This document shows, piece after piece, positions 1 to 5,487 of a stretch of DNA of 5,487 nt (positions within the stretch are counted from its first letter, which is position 1; each line of letters starts with the position of its first letter). The position numbers and the translations under genes are program-made. Where the stretch lies: positions 1 to 5,487 of the forward strand of contig JAJNDL010000154.1 of NCBI GenBank assembly GCA_021156385.1, written 5' to 3'. The notes under the pieces were generated by a model. That model was given only the letters and a program-made list of their open reading frames with translations. It was not told where the DNA came from and did not search any database. The DNA comes from Moraxellaceae bacterium. GTDB taxonomy: Bacteria; Pseudomonadota; Gammaproteobacteria; Pseudomonadales; Moraxellaceae.

Positions 1-1
1 G

Positions 2-481
2 TCGCCGGTGCCGAACGGCATCGTCCTGCTCGGCTTCGTGCTGGGCGGCGTGGCGCGCGGTATCGCGGTGGGACTCATCGTCACGCTGCTCTCGCTGTTT
101 TTCGCGGACCTCGGCATCCATCACGTCCTCGTGATCATCTACACCGTGGTCATGACGGCCGTTCTGTTCTCGCTGGGCGGCTTCATCAATGCCGTGTACG
201 CGAAGTCCTTCGACGACATCAACATCGTGCCGACCTTCGTGCTGACGCCGCTGACCTACCTCGGGGGCGTGTTCTACTCGCTGGACCTGCTGTCGCCGTT
301 CTGGCAGGGCGTCTCGATGCTGAACCCCATCGTCTACATGGTGAACGCCTTCCGCTACGGCATCCTCGGTGTCAGCGATGTCAGCATCTGGTTCTCGCTG
401 GGCATGATCACGCTGCTCTGCGTCGGCCTGTTCCTGTTTGCGCTGCGCCTGCTCGAGCGCGGCACCGGTCTGCGCGAGTGA
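2..481 (+). CDS. yadH: ABC-2 type transporter permease, YadH-like (5' truncated by window edge)
   Basis: This is the membrane-spanning subunit of an ABC exporter. It would pair with a YadG-type ATPase, expected just upstream but not visible. The reading frame is open to the window edge, so the GTG at position 8 is an internal valine and not the start. The visible 159 residues would be the C-terminal part of a protein of about 255 residues. Hydrophobic segments lie at about visible residues 8-32, 40-64, 74-94 and 126-149. The run from about residue 68 to 122 (SFDDINIVPTFVLTPLTYLGG, then a LNPIVYMVNAFRYG stretch) is typical of the YadH/NodJ branch of ABC-2 permeases. The stop codon lies 7 bases before queF, which suggests cotranscription. 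The exported substrate cannot be read from the sequence; related permeases handle lipids, polysaccharides or drugs. The family call is firm, the gene symbol less so. Confidence 0.87.
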   Translation, partial: SPVPNGIVLLGFVLGGVARGIAVGLIVTLLSLFFADLGIHHVLVIIYTVVMTAVLFSLGGFINAVYAKSFDDINIVPTFVLTPLTYLGGVFYSLDLLSPFWQGVSMLNPIVYMVNAFRYGILGVSDVSIWFSLGMITLLCVGLFLFALRLLERGTGLRE

Positions 482-488
482 GCCTGCC

Positions 489-1304
489 ATGAGCCACGAC
501 AAGCTCCTGCTCGGCAAGACCACCGACTATCCGCAACGCTATGCGCCGGAGACGCTGTTCCCCATCGCGCGCAGCGAGGGCAGGGCGGCCGTCGGCATCG
601 CCGGCGCGCTGCCGTTTTGCGGCGTGGACGTGTGGACGCATTACGAGGTGTCATGGCTGGATGCGCAGGGCAAGCCGCGCGTTGCCATCGCCGAGATCGT
701 GGTGCCGGCGGATTCGCCCAGCCTGGTCGAGTCCAAGTCGATGAAGCTGTATTTCAATTCGCTCAACTTCGAGCGCTTCGACAGCGCCACGGCCTTTCTT
801 GCCTGCGTGACGCGCGACCTGACGGCTGCCGCCGGTGCGCCGGTGCAGGTGACGCTCCTGCCGCACGAGGCCGGCGACGGTACACTGGTCCGCCTGCCCG
901 GAGAGTGTCTGGACGAGCTGCCGCTGGCCTGCGATGCCTTCGAGGTCGATCCCGGCTTCCTGCGTGCCGACCCGCAGCGCGTGATCAGCGAGACGCTGCA
1001 TTCGCACCTGCTGCGCAGCCGCTGTCCCGTCACCCATCAACCCGACTGGGCCAGCGTGCTCGTGGAGTACGAAGGGCCGGCGCTGGACAGGACCGGCCTG
1101 CTGGCCTATCTCGTTTCCTACCGCAACCATGCCGATTTCCACGAGCAGTGCGTGGAGCGCATCTTCATGGATGTCATGCAGCGGTGCGCACCGCTGCAGC
1201 TGACCGTCTATGCGCGCTATACCCGGCGCGGCGGGCTGGATATCAATCCCTGGCGCAGCACCCGCGAAACCCTGCCGTACCGCCTGCGCCTGGCGCGGCA
1301 GTGA
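489..1304 (+). CDS. queF: NADPH-dependent 7-cyano-7-deazaguanine reductase QueF, long form
   Basis: QueF reduces the nitrile of preQ0 to the amine of preQ1 with two NADPH. This is a cytosolic step in making the queuosine base found in tRNAs with GUN anticodons. The protein has 271 residues, close to the 282 of E. coli QueF, and is the bimodular form. The QueF signature ESKSMKLY is at residues 81-88 in the N-terminal half. The catalytic cysteine is C179 in SRCPVT and the general acid is D186 in HQPDW. The substrate-binding H218-E219 pair is in DFHEQCVE. Spacing between these residues agrees with E. coli C190, D197 and H229-E230. I chose the ATG at 489 because the protein then begins MSHDKLLLGK, as long-form QueF proteins do; an in-frame start at 438 would overlap the permease gene. 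The Shine-Dalgarno sequence is weak (GTGAG across the upstream stop codon), so translation may be coupled to the permease gene. Confidence 0.96.
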   Translation: MSHDKLLLGKTTDYPQRYAPETLFPIARSEGRAAVGIAGALPFCGVDVWTHYEVSWLDAQGKPRVAIAEIVVPADSPSLVESKSMKLYFNSLNFERFDSATAFLACVTRDLTAAAGAPVQVTLLPHEAGDGTLVRLPGECLDELPLACDAFEVDPGFLRADPQRVISETLHSHLLRSRCPVTHQPDWASVLVEYEGPALDRTGLLAYLVSYRNHADFHEQCVERIFMDVMQRCAPLQLTVYARYTRRGGLDINPWRSTRETLPYRLRLARQ

Positions 1305-1385
1305 TCCACGTTTTCCGTCTTTGCGACTTGCCAGAATCCGGCGGCCCCGCACAACATCCGTCATCCATACCGTGCAGGGCCCCCC

Positions 1386-2051
1386 ATGACCACCTATTTC
1401 GCCTTTCGCCTGCGTGATCGCCTGCAGCAGGATATCGATACCCTGCTGGCTAATCTCGACACACGCGTCAGCGCACCCCAGCACGAGGCGCATACGCGCA
1501 TCTCCGTGGAGCTGGTGGACGAGATACTGCGCAACACCGTCGAGGAACTCATCAGCCGCTTCCAGTCCGGCACGGAAGGCCAGGGCGTGCTGGCGACGCT
1601 GCTCAGCCTGCTGAAGGGCACCTCCCATGTGCTGGTGCGGCAACTGCTGGGCAAGAGCGGCAACGAAGATGTGGCCCGCATGGCGCAATACCTGAGGTCA
1701 CGCCGCATCAATGCGGGCGGTCAGGTGCTGTTCGGTTTTGCCGTTGAACCCGGTCAGGTGCCTGCAATCCAGGACGTACTGGCTGCCGTCGGCCGGGGCG
1801 AGGGAGAGGCACGCAAGGCCGAGCTGCTGCGCCTGCTGCTGTCGCTCTCCGACCAGGCACTGGTGCACTTCTTCGATGATTTCACCGCACCCATGCAGCT
1901 CGGTTTCATCAAGCGCAAGGCCGCCGACCTCGGCCGCGCCACCATCGGCAAGGGGGTCCATGCCGCCATGAACCGCTTGGTACCGGGCTTGAACCAGGCT
2001 GAGCTTAAGGTGCTGGCCGACTTCCTGGGGTCACTGCTCGTGACGGCCTGA
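1386..2051 (+). CDS. Uncharacterised 221-residue protein, first of a tandem paralogue pair
   Basis: I do not recognise this family. The protein is 221 residues, rich in Leu, Ala, Arg and charged residues, and predicted by eye to be mostly helical. It has no signal peptide, no clear membrane segment and no metal-binding Cys/His cluster. It begins MTTYFAFR, identical to the protein encoded next door. Other shared points are a VDEI patch at 44-47, QLLGK at 86-90, AELL at 145-148, and a C-terminal block LGFIxRKxAxxG at 172-183 followed by IxKG and VP at 199-200. The ATG at 1386 is supported by AGGG at 1376-1379 and by the matching N-terminus of the paralogue. The gene lies 81 bases after queF and may be read from the same transcript. 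The long C-terminal amphipathic stretch could mediate oligomerisation or membrane contact, but that is a guess. Confidence 0.85.
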   Translation: MTTYFAFRLRDRLQQDIDTLLANLDTRVSAPQHEAHTRISVELVDEILRNTVEELISRFQSGTEGQGVLATLLSLLKGTSHVLVRQLLGKSGNEDVARMAQYLRSRRINAGGQVLFGFAVEPGQVPAIQDVLAAVGRGEGEARKAELLRLLLSLSDQALVHFFDDFTAPMQLGFIKRKAADLGRATIGKGVHAAMNRLVPGLNQAELKVLADFLGSLLVTA

Positions 2052-2081
2052 TGCCGACACGCGGATTGGCCGAAGTTGCAC

Positions 2082-2122
2082 ACGGACCGGTCACTCCGGC
2101 GCTTTACTCGACAGCGGTCCGT
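2082..2122. repeat. 8-base inverted repeat in the gap between the paralogues
   Basis: ACGGACCG at 2082-2089 is the exact reverse complement of CGGTCCGT at 2115-2122, with 25 bases between them. There is no T-run after it, so it is not an intrinsic terminator. It could be a stem in the leader of the second paralogue or a spaced operator. In a GC-rich gap of this size a chance match is also possible. Confidence 0.35.
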
Positions 2123-2144
2123 CGGAATCATTGCGCCTCCTTCC

Positions 2145-2150
2145 AAGGAG
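2145..2150 (+). promoter_or_regulatory. Ribosome binding site of the second paralogue, inside a small hairpin
   Basis: AAGGAG lies 6 bases before the ATG at 2157. It is the clearest Shine-Dalgarno sequence on the plus strand of the window and fixes the start of the second paralogue, ruling out the upstream in-frame TTG at 2076. The same bases are the right arm of a short inverted repeat, CTCCTT (2137-2142) with AAGGAG (2145-2150), which could partly hide the site in the mRNA. Confidence 0.75.
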
Positions 2151-2156
2151 TCGAAC

Positions 2157-2828
2157 ATGACGACCTACTTCGCCTTCCGCGCGTCCGACGAACTGAGCCG
2201 GTCCAGCCTGACCCTGATGGAGAATTTCGAGCGTGGTGCGAAAGAGCCGCAAAACACGCTGTTCGTGAAGGTCGCCCAGCTCTTCGCCGACGAGATCGTC
2301 GACACCCTGCTGCTCAACCTCGTCCGCTCCTCCGGCTCCGGCGCGTCCAATGCGCAGCGCCTGGAAAGCTTCGCCGGCATCATCAAGAGCACCGTCAACG
2401 GCCTCATCAAGCAGGTGCTGGGCAAGATGAGCAATGACGAGCTGAGCCCGCTCTCGGGTTATATCCGCGAGCATCGCCGCTCCTTCACGCTGAATGGCGA
2501 AGCCTGCGACTACATCGCCTACGAAACCCCTGCGGATTTCCATGCACGTTTCCGTGCCGTGCTGGAGAAGGGCGCGCGGGGTGAGCGCGACAACGCCGAG
2601 CTGCTTTCCTGCATGGACCAGTTCCATGAGCTGTCCCTGTCGACCTTCTACGACAAGTCGCTCAGCCTCGTGAAGCTCGGCTTCATCGGCCGCAAGCTGG
2701 CGGAAGTGGGTGGATCGGCCATCCGCAAGGGCGCGCTGTCGACGTCGCGGCACTCCGTGCCGAACATGACGGACGAGGAGTACAGGCGCTTCTCGGAATA
2801 TTTCCTCGGCATGCTGATTACGGTCTGA
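2157..2828 (+). CDS. Uncharacterised 223-residue protein, second of a tandem paralogue pair
   Basis: This is the diverged sister of the gene at 1386-2051, and I recognise no named family. Aligned by eye without gaps, the first 107 residues share 33 identities; the C-terminal 71 align at roughly one quarter identity with a two-residue offset. Shared points are MTTYFAFR at 1-8, ADEIVD at 44-49, QVLGK at 86-90, AELL at 147-150, LGFIGRKLAEVG at 174-185, a following IRKG, and VP at 201-202. The middle (about 108-140) differs most. The protein looks soluble and helical, with two cysteines (117, 152) that the sister lacks. The ATG at 2157 has an AAGGAG ribosome site. The stop codon is followed within 12 bases by the terminator hairpin, so this is the last gene of the rightward unit. 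The two genes probably arose by an old duplication and may form a hetero-oligomer, which is inference only. Confidence 0.86.
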   Translation: MTTYFAFRASDELSRSSLTLMENFERGAKEPQNTLFVKVAQLFADEIVDTLLLNLVRSSGSGASNAQRLESFAGIIKSTVNGLIKQVLGKMSNDELSPLSGYIREHRRSFTLNGEACDYIAYETPADFHARFRAVLEKGARGERDNAELLSCMDQFHELSLSTFYDKSLSLVKLGFIGRKLAEVGGSAIRKGALSTSRHSVPNMTDEEYRRFSEYFLGMLITV

Positions 2829-2839
2829 CGGAACAGCGA

Positions 2840-2875
2840 AAATGAAAAAGGCGGGAATACCCGCCTTTTTCATTT
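2840..2875. terminator. Strong bidirectional intrinsic terminator between convergent genes
   Basis: A perfect 16-base-pair stem pairs 2840-2855 with 2860-2875 around an AATA loop. The core is GGCGGG against CCCGCC, flanked by A5 on the left and T5 on the right, so a U-run follows the GC stem in transcripts of either direction. It begins 12 bases after the stop of the second paralogue and ends 17 bases before the stop of selO. It therefore very likely serves both convergent units. Confidence 0.93.
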
Positions 2876-2891
2876 CGCGTCGCCGCCGTTC

Positions 2892-4352
2892 TCAGGAGGA
2901 GCAGCTGATCTCCAGGTGCCGGCCCCAGTCGGGAGGCAGCGCGGCATAGGCCTCGTTCTCCGGCTGCTCGTCGAAGGGCCGCGTGAGCAGCATCCGGAGC
3001 TTCTCGATTTCGCCGTAGTCACCGTCCTCGGCCTTGTCGATGGCGATCTGGGCCATGTAGTTGCGCAGGATGTACTTGGGATTGACCGAGTTCATGAAGG
3101 CCGCACGCTCGCGATCGTCACTGCCTTCCGCATGCAGGCGCTCGCGATAGCGGCGCAGCCAGGCATCGAAGGCCTCGCGGTCGAGAAAGTCGTCACGCAG
3201 GGGTGACCGGCCTTCGGCGCTGCCGACATGGGCCAGGGCACGGAAACTGCGCGTGTAATCCGCATTGTTGCGTGCCAGCAGTTCGAGGAAGTCGGCGGCA
3301 AGCTGATGGTCCTCCGGACGTTCCGTGCGCAGTCCGAGCTTCTGGCGCAGGCCGGTACCGTAGGCGCCGAGAAACTCGCCTTCATAGCCCTGCAGCGCAG
3401 CGACCAGCGCATCTTTTTCGATCAGGCCCGACAGCGCATAGGCGAGGGCGTTCAGGTTCCAGAGTCCCACCGAAGGTTGCTGGTTCCAGGCATAGCGGCC
3501 GTTGTAGTCGCTGTGGTTGCAGATGAAGCCGGGCTCGTAGACGTCGAGGAAGCCGAAGGGTCCGTAGTCGAAGGTGGCGCCGGTGATGGAGAAGTTGTCC
3601 GTATTCATCACGCCGTGCGCGAAGCCCACCAGCTGCCAGAACGCCATCAGCCGTGCCGTGCGCCGCACGATCTCGCGAAAGAATGCCGTGTAGCGGTCGT
3701 GTTCGTCGGCCAGCTCGGGGAAGTGCTTCGTGATGACGAAGTCGGCCAGCGTCTTCAGCAGCTCCGGCTGGTTGCTGTGGAAGAGCCACTCGAAATGGCC
3801 GAAGCGGATGTGCGTGTCCGCCAGGCGCAACAGCATGGCGCCGCGCTCGGTCTTCTCGCGCAGCACCGGCTCGTCGGAGCCGACGATGCAGAGTGCGCGC
3901 GTGCTGGGGATGCCGAGGTGGTGCATGGCTTCCGAGCCCAGATATTCGCGGATGCAGGAGCGCAGCACGGCACGGCCGTCGCCGAAGCGGGAGTAGGGGG
4001 TTTTGCCGGCACCCTTCAGGTGCAGGTCCCAGGTTTCGCCCTGCGCGTTCACGACCTCGCCGAGCAGCAGTCCGCGGCCGTCGCCGAGGTCGGGGTTGTA
4101 CACGCCGAACTGGTGGCCGGTGTATTTCATGGCCAGCGGTGCGCTGCCCGGCAGCAGCTTCTGACCGCCGAAGAAGGCCACGAAGTCCGGGTTGTGTGCG
4201 CATTCCGGTTCGAGATCGAGGAGGCGCGCTGCCTCGGGATTGAAGCTCACCAGATGCGGATGCGCGAAGCCCGCCGGCTCGACCCGTGAATAAAGTCCGG
4301 ACGGCAGGCGGCTGTAGGAATTGTCGAAGGCGAGGGTGTGTAGCGTTGCCAT
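2892..4352 (-). CDS. selO: Protein adenylyltransferase SelO (YdiU family)
   Basis: SelO is a pseudokinase-fold enzyme that transfers AMP from ATP to hydroxyl side chains of proteins and is linked to the oxidative stress response. The ATG at 4352 gives 486 residues starting MATLHTLAFDN, which lines up with Pseudomonas SelO. An in-frame GTG at 4409 would add 19 residues unlike the family. With this start the key residues fall on the published P. syringae numbers: K113 (DLHLKGAG) and E136 (CIREYL), R176 and R183 for the flipped ATP, and D252-N253 (MNTDN) and D262 (TFDYG) as base and metal ligands. The glycine-rich LGDGRGLLLGEV is at 89-100. The C-terminus is EISCSS, with cysteine where animal SELENOO carries selenocysteine; a redox role for this end is known from homologues. 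The ribosome site is weak. The gene converges on the paralogue pair. Confidence 0.96.
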   Translation of the reverse strand: MATLHTLAFDNSYSRLPSGLYSRVEPAGFAHPHLVSFNPEAARLLDLEPECAHNPDFVAFFGGQKLLPGSAPLAMKYTGHQFGVYNPDLGDGRGLLLGEVVNAQGETWDLHLKGAGKTPYSRFGDGRAVLRSCIREYLGSEAMHHLGIPSTRALCIVGSDEPVLREKTERGAMLLRLADTHIRFGHFEWLFHSNQPELLKTLADFVITKHFPELADEHDRYTAFFREIVRRTARLMAFWQLVGFAHGVMNTDNFSITGATFDYGPFGFLDVYEPGFICNHSDYNGRYAWNQQPSVGLWNLNALAYALSGLIEKDALVAALQGYEGEFLGAYGTGLRQKLGLRTERPEDHQLAADFLELLARNNADYTRSFRALAHVGSAEGRSPLRDDFLDREAFDAWLRRYRERLHAEGSDDRERAAFMNSVNPKYILRNYMAQIAIDKAEDGDYGEIEKLRMLLTRPFDEQPENEAYAALPPDWGRHLEISCSS

Positions 4353-4490
4353 AGGAATACTGAAGACCCGGTAATGCAGGTGCGCAAGGGGGCAGGCCGC
4401 CCCTTTCACCCAGGATACCGGTCACTATCGCACCTTGCACCAGGGAAAGCATCGCCGGCAGAGGGTCGCGTTTCTGTCGGAACGGGCCTG

Positions 4491-4510
4491 CCGGAAATTC
4501 CATTTTCCGG
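4491..4510. promoter_or_regulatory. 20-base inverted repeat, possible operator upstream of selO
   Basis: CCGGAAATTCCATTTTCCGG has 7-base arms, CCGGAAA (4491-4497) and TTTCCGG (4504-4510), around a 6-base centre. It sits about 140 bases upstream of the selO start. Its size and symmetry suit a site for a dimeric regulator, but I cannot match it to a named one. It lacks a T-run, so it is not a terminator. Confidence 0.35.
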
Positions 4511-4565
4511 TAAGGCACCAGGCTGCCGTACTGCAGGAGTCGTCTTGATCCGATGCTGCAATAAA

Positions 4566-4590
4566 AAAGGGCCGCCCATGGCGGCCCTTT
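4566..4590 (-). terminator. Intrinsic terminator of the desaturase gene
   Basis: An 11-base-pair stem pairs 4566-4576 with 4580-4590 around a CAT loop, with core GGGCCGCC against GGCGGCCC. Read leftward, the hairpin runs into T6 followed by AT (4568-4561), the classic intrinsic form. It lies 16 bases after the TAA at 4607-4609, which is the expected native stop of the desaturase, and separates that gene from selO. Confidence 0.9.
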
Positions 4591-4606
4591 CCCGGAGCTG
4601 CGTCGC

Positions 4607-4697
4607 TTACGCCGACGCCACCTGTGCGGTCAGCGCGCGCATGCGCTTGCGCTGTTCCTTGAGGCGGGACTCGATTTCCTTGAAGCGGGCACGGCCT
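4607..4697 (-). other. Probable frameshift and displaced native C-terminus of the desaturase
   Basis: Past about 4693 the natural reading moves to another frame, which encodes ARFKEIESRLKEQRKRMRAL and then TAQVASA, ending in TAA at 4607-4609. This is a regular charged helix like the KRAEQQLAKRQARK just before it, and its codons are GC-ending like the rest of the gene. The frame as read instead uses TCA and AGG twice each plus AAA, which are out of character here. One missing G within ACGGCC (4691-4696; GCCGT for GCCCGT on the coding strand) explains it and would restore Lys-Ala-Arg-Ala-Arg-Phe. The whole gene would then give 293 visible residues. It could be a sequencing error or a real mutation. 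Confidence 0.8.
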
Positions 4698-5487
4698 TGC
4701 GGGCCTGGCGCTTGGCGAGCTGCTGCTCGGCGCGCTTGAACTGCATGGTGAGCTGGGCCTTCTGGATGGCGAACTCGGAGCAGCGCTTGAGGTTGCGGGT
4801 GATGCCGACCCAGGACAGGGAGAGGATCATCCACTTGGTCGGATCGAACTGCCACCACTTCACGCCGTTGCGGTAGTCGTACTGAAAGATGTGGTGGTAG
4901 TTGTGGTAGCCCTCGCCCCAGGTCATCAGGGCCAGCACCGGGTTGTCACGGGCGGTGTTCTCGTCGGTGTAGGGACGGGTGCCCCACATGTGGCAGAGCG
5001 AGTTGATGAAGAAGGTGACGTGGTGGCTGACCACCAGGCGCAGCAGGCCGCCCAGCAGGAACACGCCCCAGAAGTCGCCGAGCAGGAGGCCCAGGGCGAT
5101 CGGCAGGCCAAGGTTCATGACCAGCACGATGGGCACGTAGTAGTTGTGCTGGAACATCACGATCTTGTCGTTCAGCAGGTCGTTCGCATTGCTGAAGTTG
5201 GGCTTGCCGGACTCGTAGTTGCGCAGCATCCAGCCGATGTGGGCGAAAAAGAAGCCGCGGTTGATCGAGTACGGGTCGCCGTCCACGTCGTCGACGTTGC
5301 GGTGGTGGGTGCGGTGGCTGGAGGCCCAGATCAGGATGCTGTTCTGGATGGCCATGGCACCGAAGAGCATGAAGAATATTTTCAGGGACCAGTGCGCCTC
5401 GTAGGCGCGGTGTGCCCACAGGCGGTGGTAGCCACCGGTGATGGACATGCCGTTGAAGGTCAGGAGCACGATGAAGCTGACCCAGGC
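4630..5487 (-). CDS. Membrane fatty-acid (acyl-CoA type) desaturase, N-terminus outside window, tail frameshifted
   Basis: This is an integral-membrane di-iron desaturase of the stearoyl-CoA desaturase type, which puts a cis double bond (typically delta-9) into acyl chains. The frame is open at the window edge, so the true start lies beyond it; the GTG at 5469 is internal. In visible numbering the three histidine boxes are H21-R-L-W-A-H26, H58-R-T-H-H62 and H195-N-Y-H-H199, all intact. Family motifs GDPYSI (70-75) and WGEGYHNYHH (190-199) are present, and hydrophobic segments lie at about 35-55, 117-136 and 138-153. As read, the protein has 285 visible residues and ends at the TGA at 4630. 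The last 22 residues (VPASRKSSPASR onward) look out of frame. Adding one base near 4693 gives a charged helical tail ending at the TAA at 4607. The catalytic core is unaffected, so this is probably still an active enzyme. The exact substrate and regiochemistry are not readable. Confidence 0.92.
   Translation of the reverse strand, partial: AWVSFIVLLTFNGMSITGGYHRLWAHRAYEAHWSLKIFFMLFGAMAIQNSILIWASSHRTHHRNVDDVDGDPYSINRGFFFAHIGWMLRNYESGKPNFSNANDLLNDKIVMFQHNYYVPIVLVMNLGLPIALGLLLGDFWGVFLLGGLLRLVVSHHVTFFINSLCHMWGTRPYTDENTARDNPVLALMTWGEGYHNYHHIFQYDYRNGVKWWQFDPTKWMILSLSWVGITRNLKRCSEFAIQKAQLTMQFKRAEQQLAKRQARKAVPASRKSSPASRNSASACAR

Larger units (their letters stand above)
4353..4606. other. Intergenic region upstream of selO
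   Basis: These 254 bases separate the selO start from the desaturase stop, both genes reading leftward. They hold the desaturase terminator (4566-4590) and a 20-base inverted repeat (4491-4510). The selO promoter should lie here, because the terminator isolates selO from the desaturase. I see no pair of -35 and -10 boxes good enough to call. No convincing small gene is present. Confidence 0.6.

Noticed and set aside
1305..1385. Possible promoter between queF and the first paralogue (TTGCCA near 1329)
   Set aside because: No acceptable -10 box sits at 16-18 bases from it. The gap is short and the gene is more simply read from the queF transcript.
651..1688. Long leftward open frame (345 residues) across queF and the first paralogue
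   Set aside because: It runs antisense to two well-supported genes, its protein is rich in Arg, Gln, His and Gly as expected from a GC-rich shadow frame, and it has no recognisable motif.
2076..2108. Possible promoter TTGCAC ... TTTACT before the second paralogue
   Set aside because: The spacing is 21 bases and the -10 box matches only four of six positions, so it is not better than chance.
2076..2156. Upstream TTG start for the second paralogue
   Set aside because: It would add 27 residues with no counterpart in the sister protein, and it has no ribosome site. The ATG at 2157 has AAGGAG and gives the shared MTTYFAFR start.
3228..4289. Long rightward open frame (353 residues) antisense to selO
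   Set aside because: It lies wholly inside selO on the opposite strand, and its Val/Glu/Ala/Arg-rich product is a typical mirror of a GC-rich coding sequence. selO itself matches its family throughout.
4353..4409. Upstream GTG start for selO
   Set aside because: The 19 added residues do not resemble SelO N-termini. The ATG at 4352 gives 486 residues and puts the active-site residues at the expected numbers.
4374..4739. Rightward open frame of 121 residues across the selO-desaturase gap
   Set aside because: It runs through a terminator hairpin and into the desaturase on the opposite strand. It has no family signal and an Arg/Ala-rich composition typical of noise.

Overview
The window is a GC-rich stretch of bacterial chromosome, probably from a gammaproteobacterium. 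The evidence is a long-form (bimodular) QueF, a SelO that matches the Pseudomonas form as I recall it in length (486 residues), active-site numbering and its Cys-Ser-Ser end, and a YadH-type permease just upstream of queF. I cannot name the genus. There is no sign of recent transfer: no insertion sequence, integrase, tRNA, rRNA or CRISPR array.

The left half (1-2828) reads rightward. It holds the C-terminal part of a YadH-like ABC-2 permease (cut by the window edge), then queF 7 bases later. After an 81-base gap comes an unrecognised 221-residue protein, and after a 105-base gap its diverged 223-residue paralogue. A strong hairpin at 2840-2875 closes this side and probably terminates transcription from both directions.

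The right half (2892-5487) reads leftward. The selO gene (protein adenylyltransferase) converges on the paralogue pair across the shared terminator. Upstream of selO is a 254-base gap with a 20-base inverted repeat and the terminator of the next gene. That gene is a membrane fatty-acid desaturase with all three histidine boxes. Its N-terminus lies outside the window, and its C-terminal tail appears to be frameshifted by one missing base near 4693.

Functionally these are housekeeping and accessory genes: lipid or polysaccharide-type export (inferred), queuosine precursor synthesis, AMPylation linked to redox stress, and unsaturated acyl chain synthesis. They do not form one obvious pathway. 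The only part that could be undescribed biology is the tandem paralogue pair. Its two members share an identical eight-residue N-terminus and a conserved C-terminal motif, but I can assign them no function.
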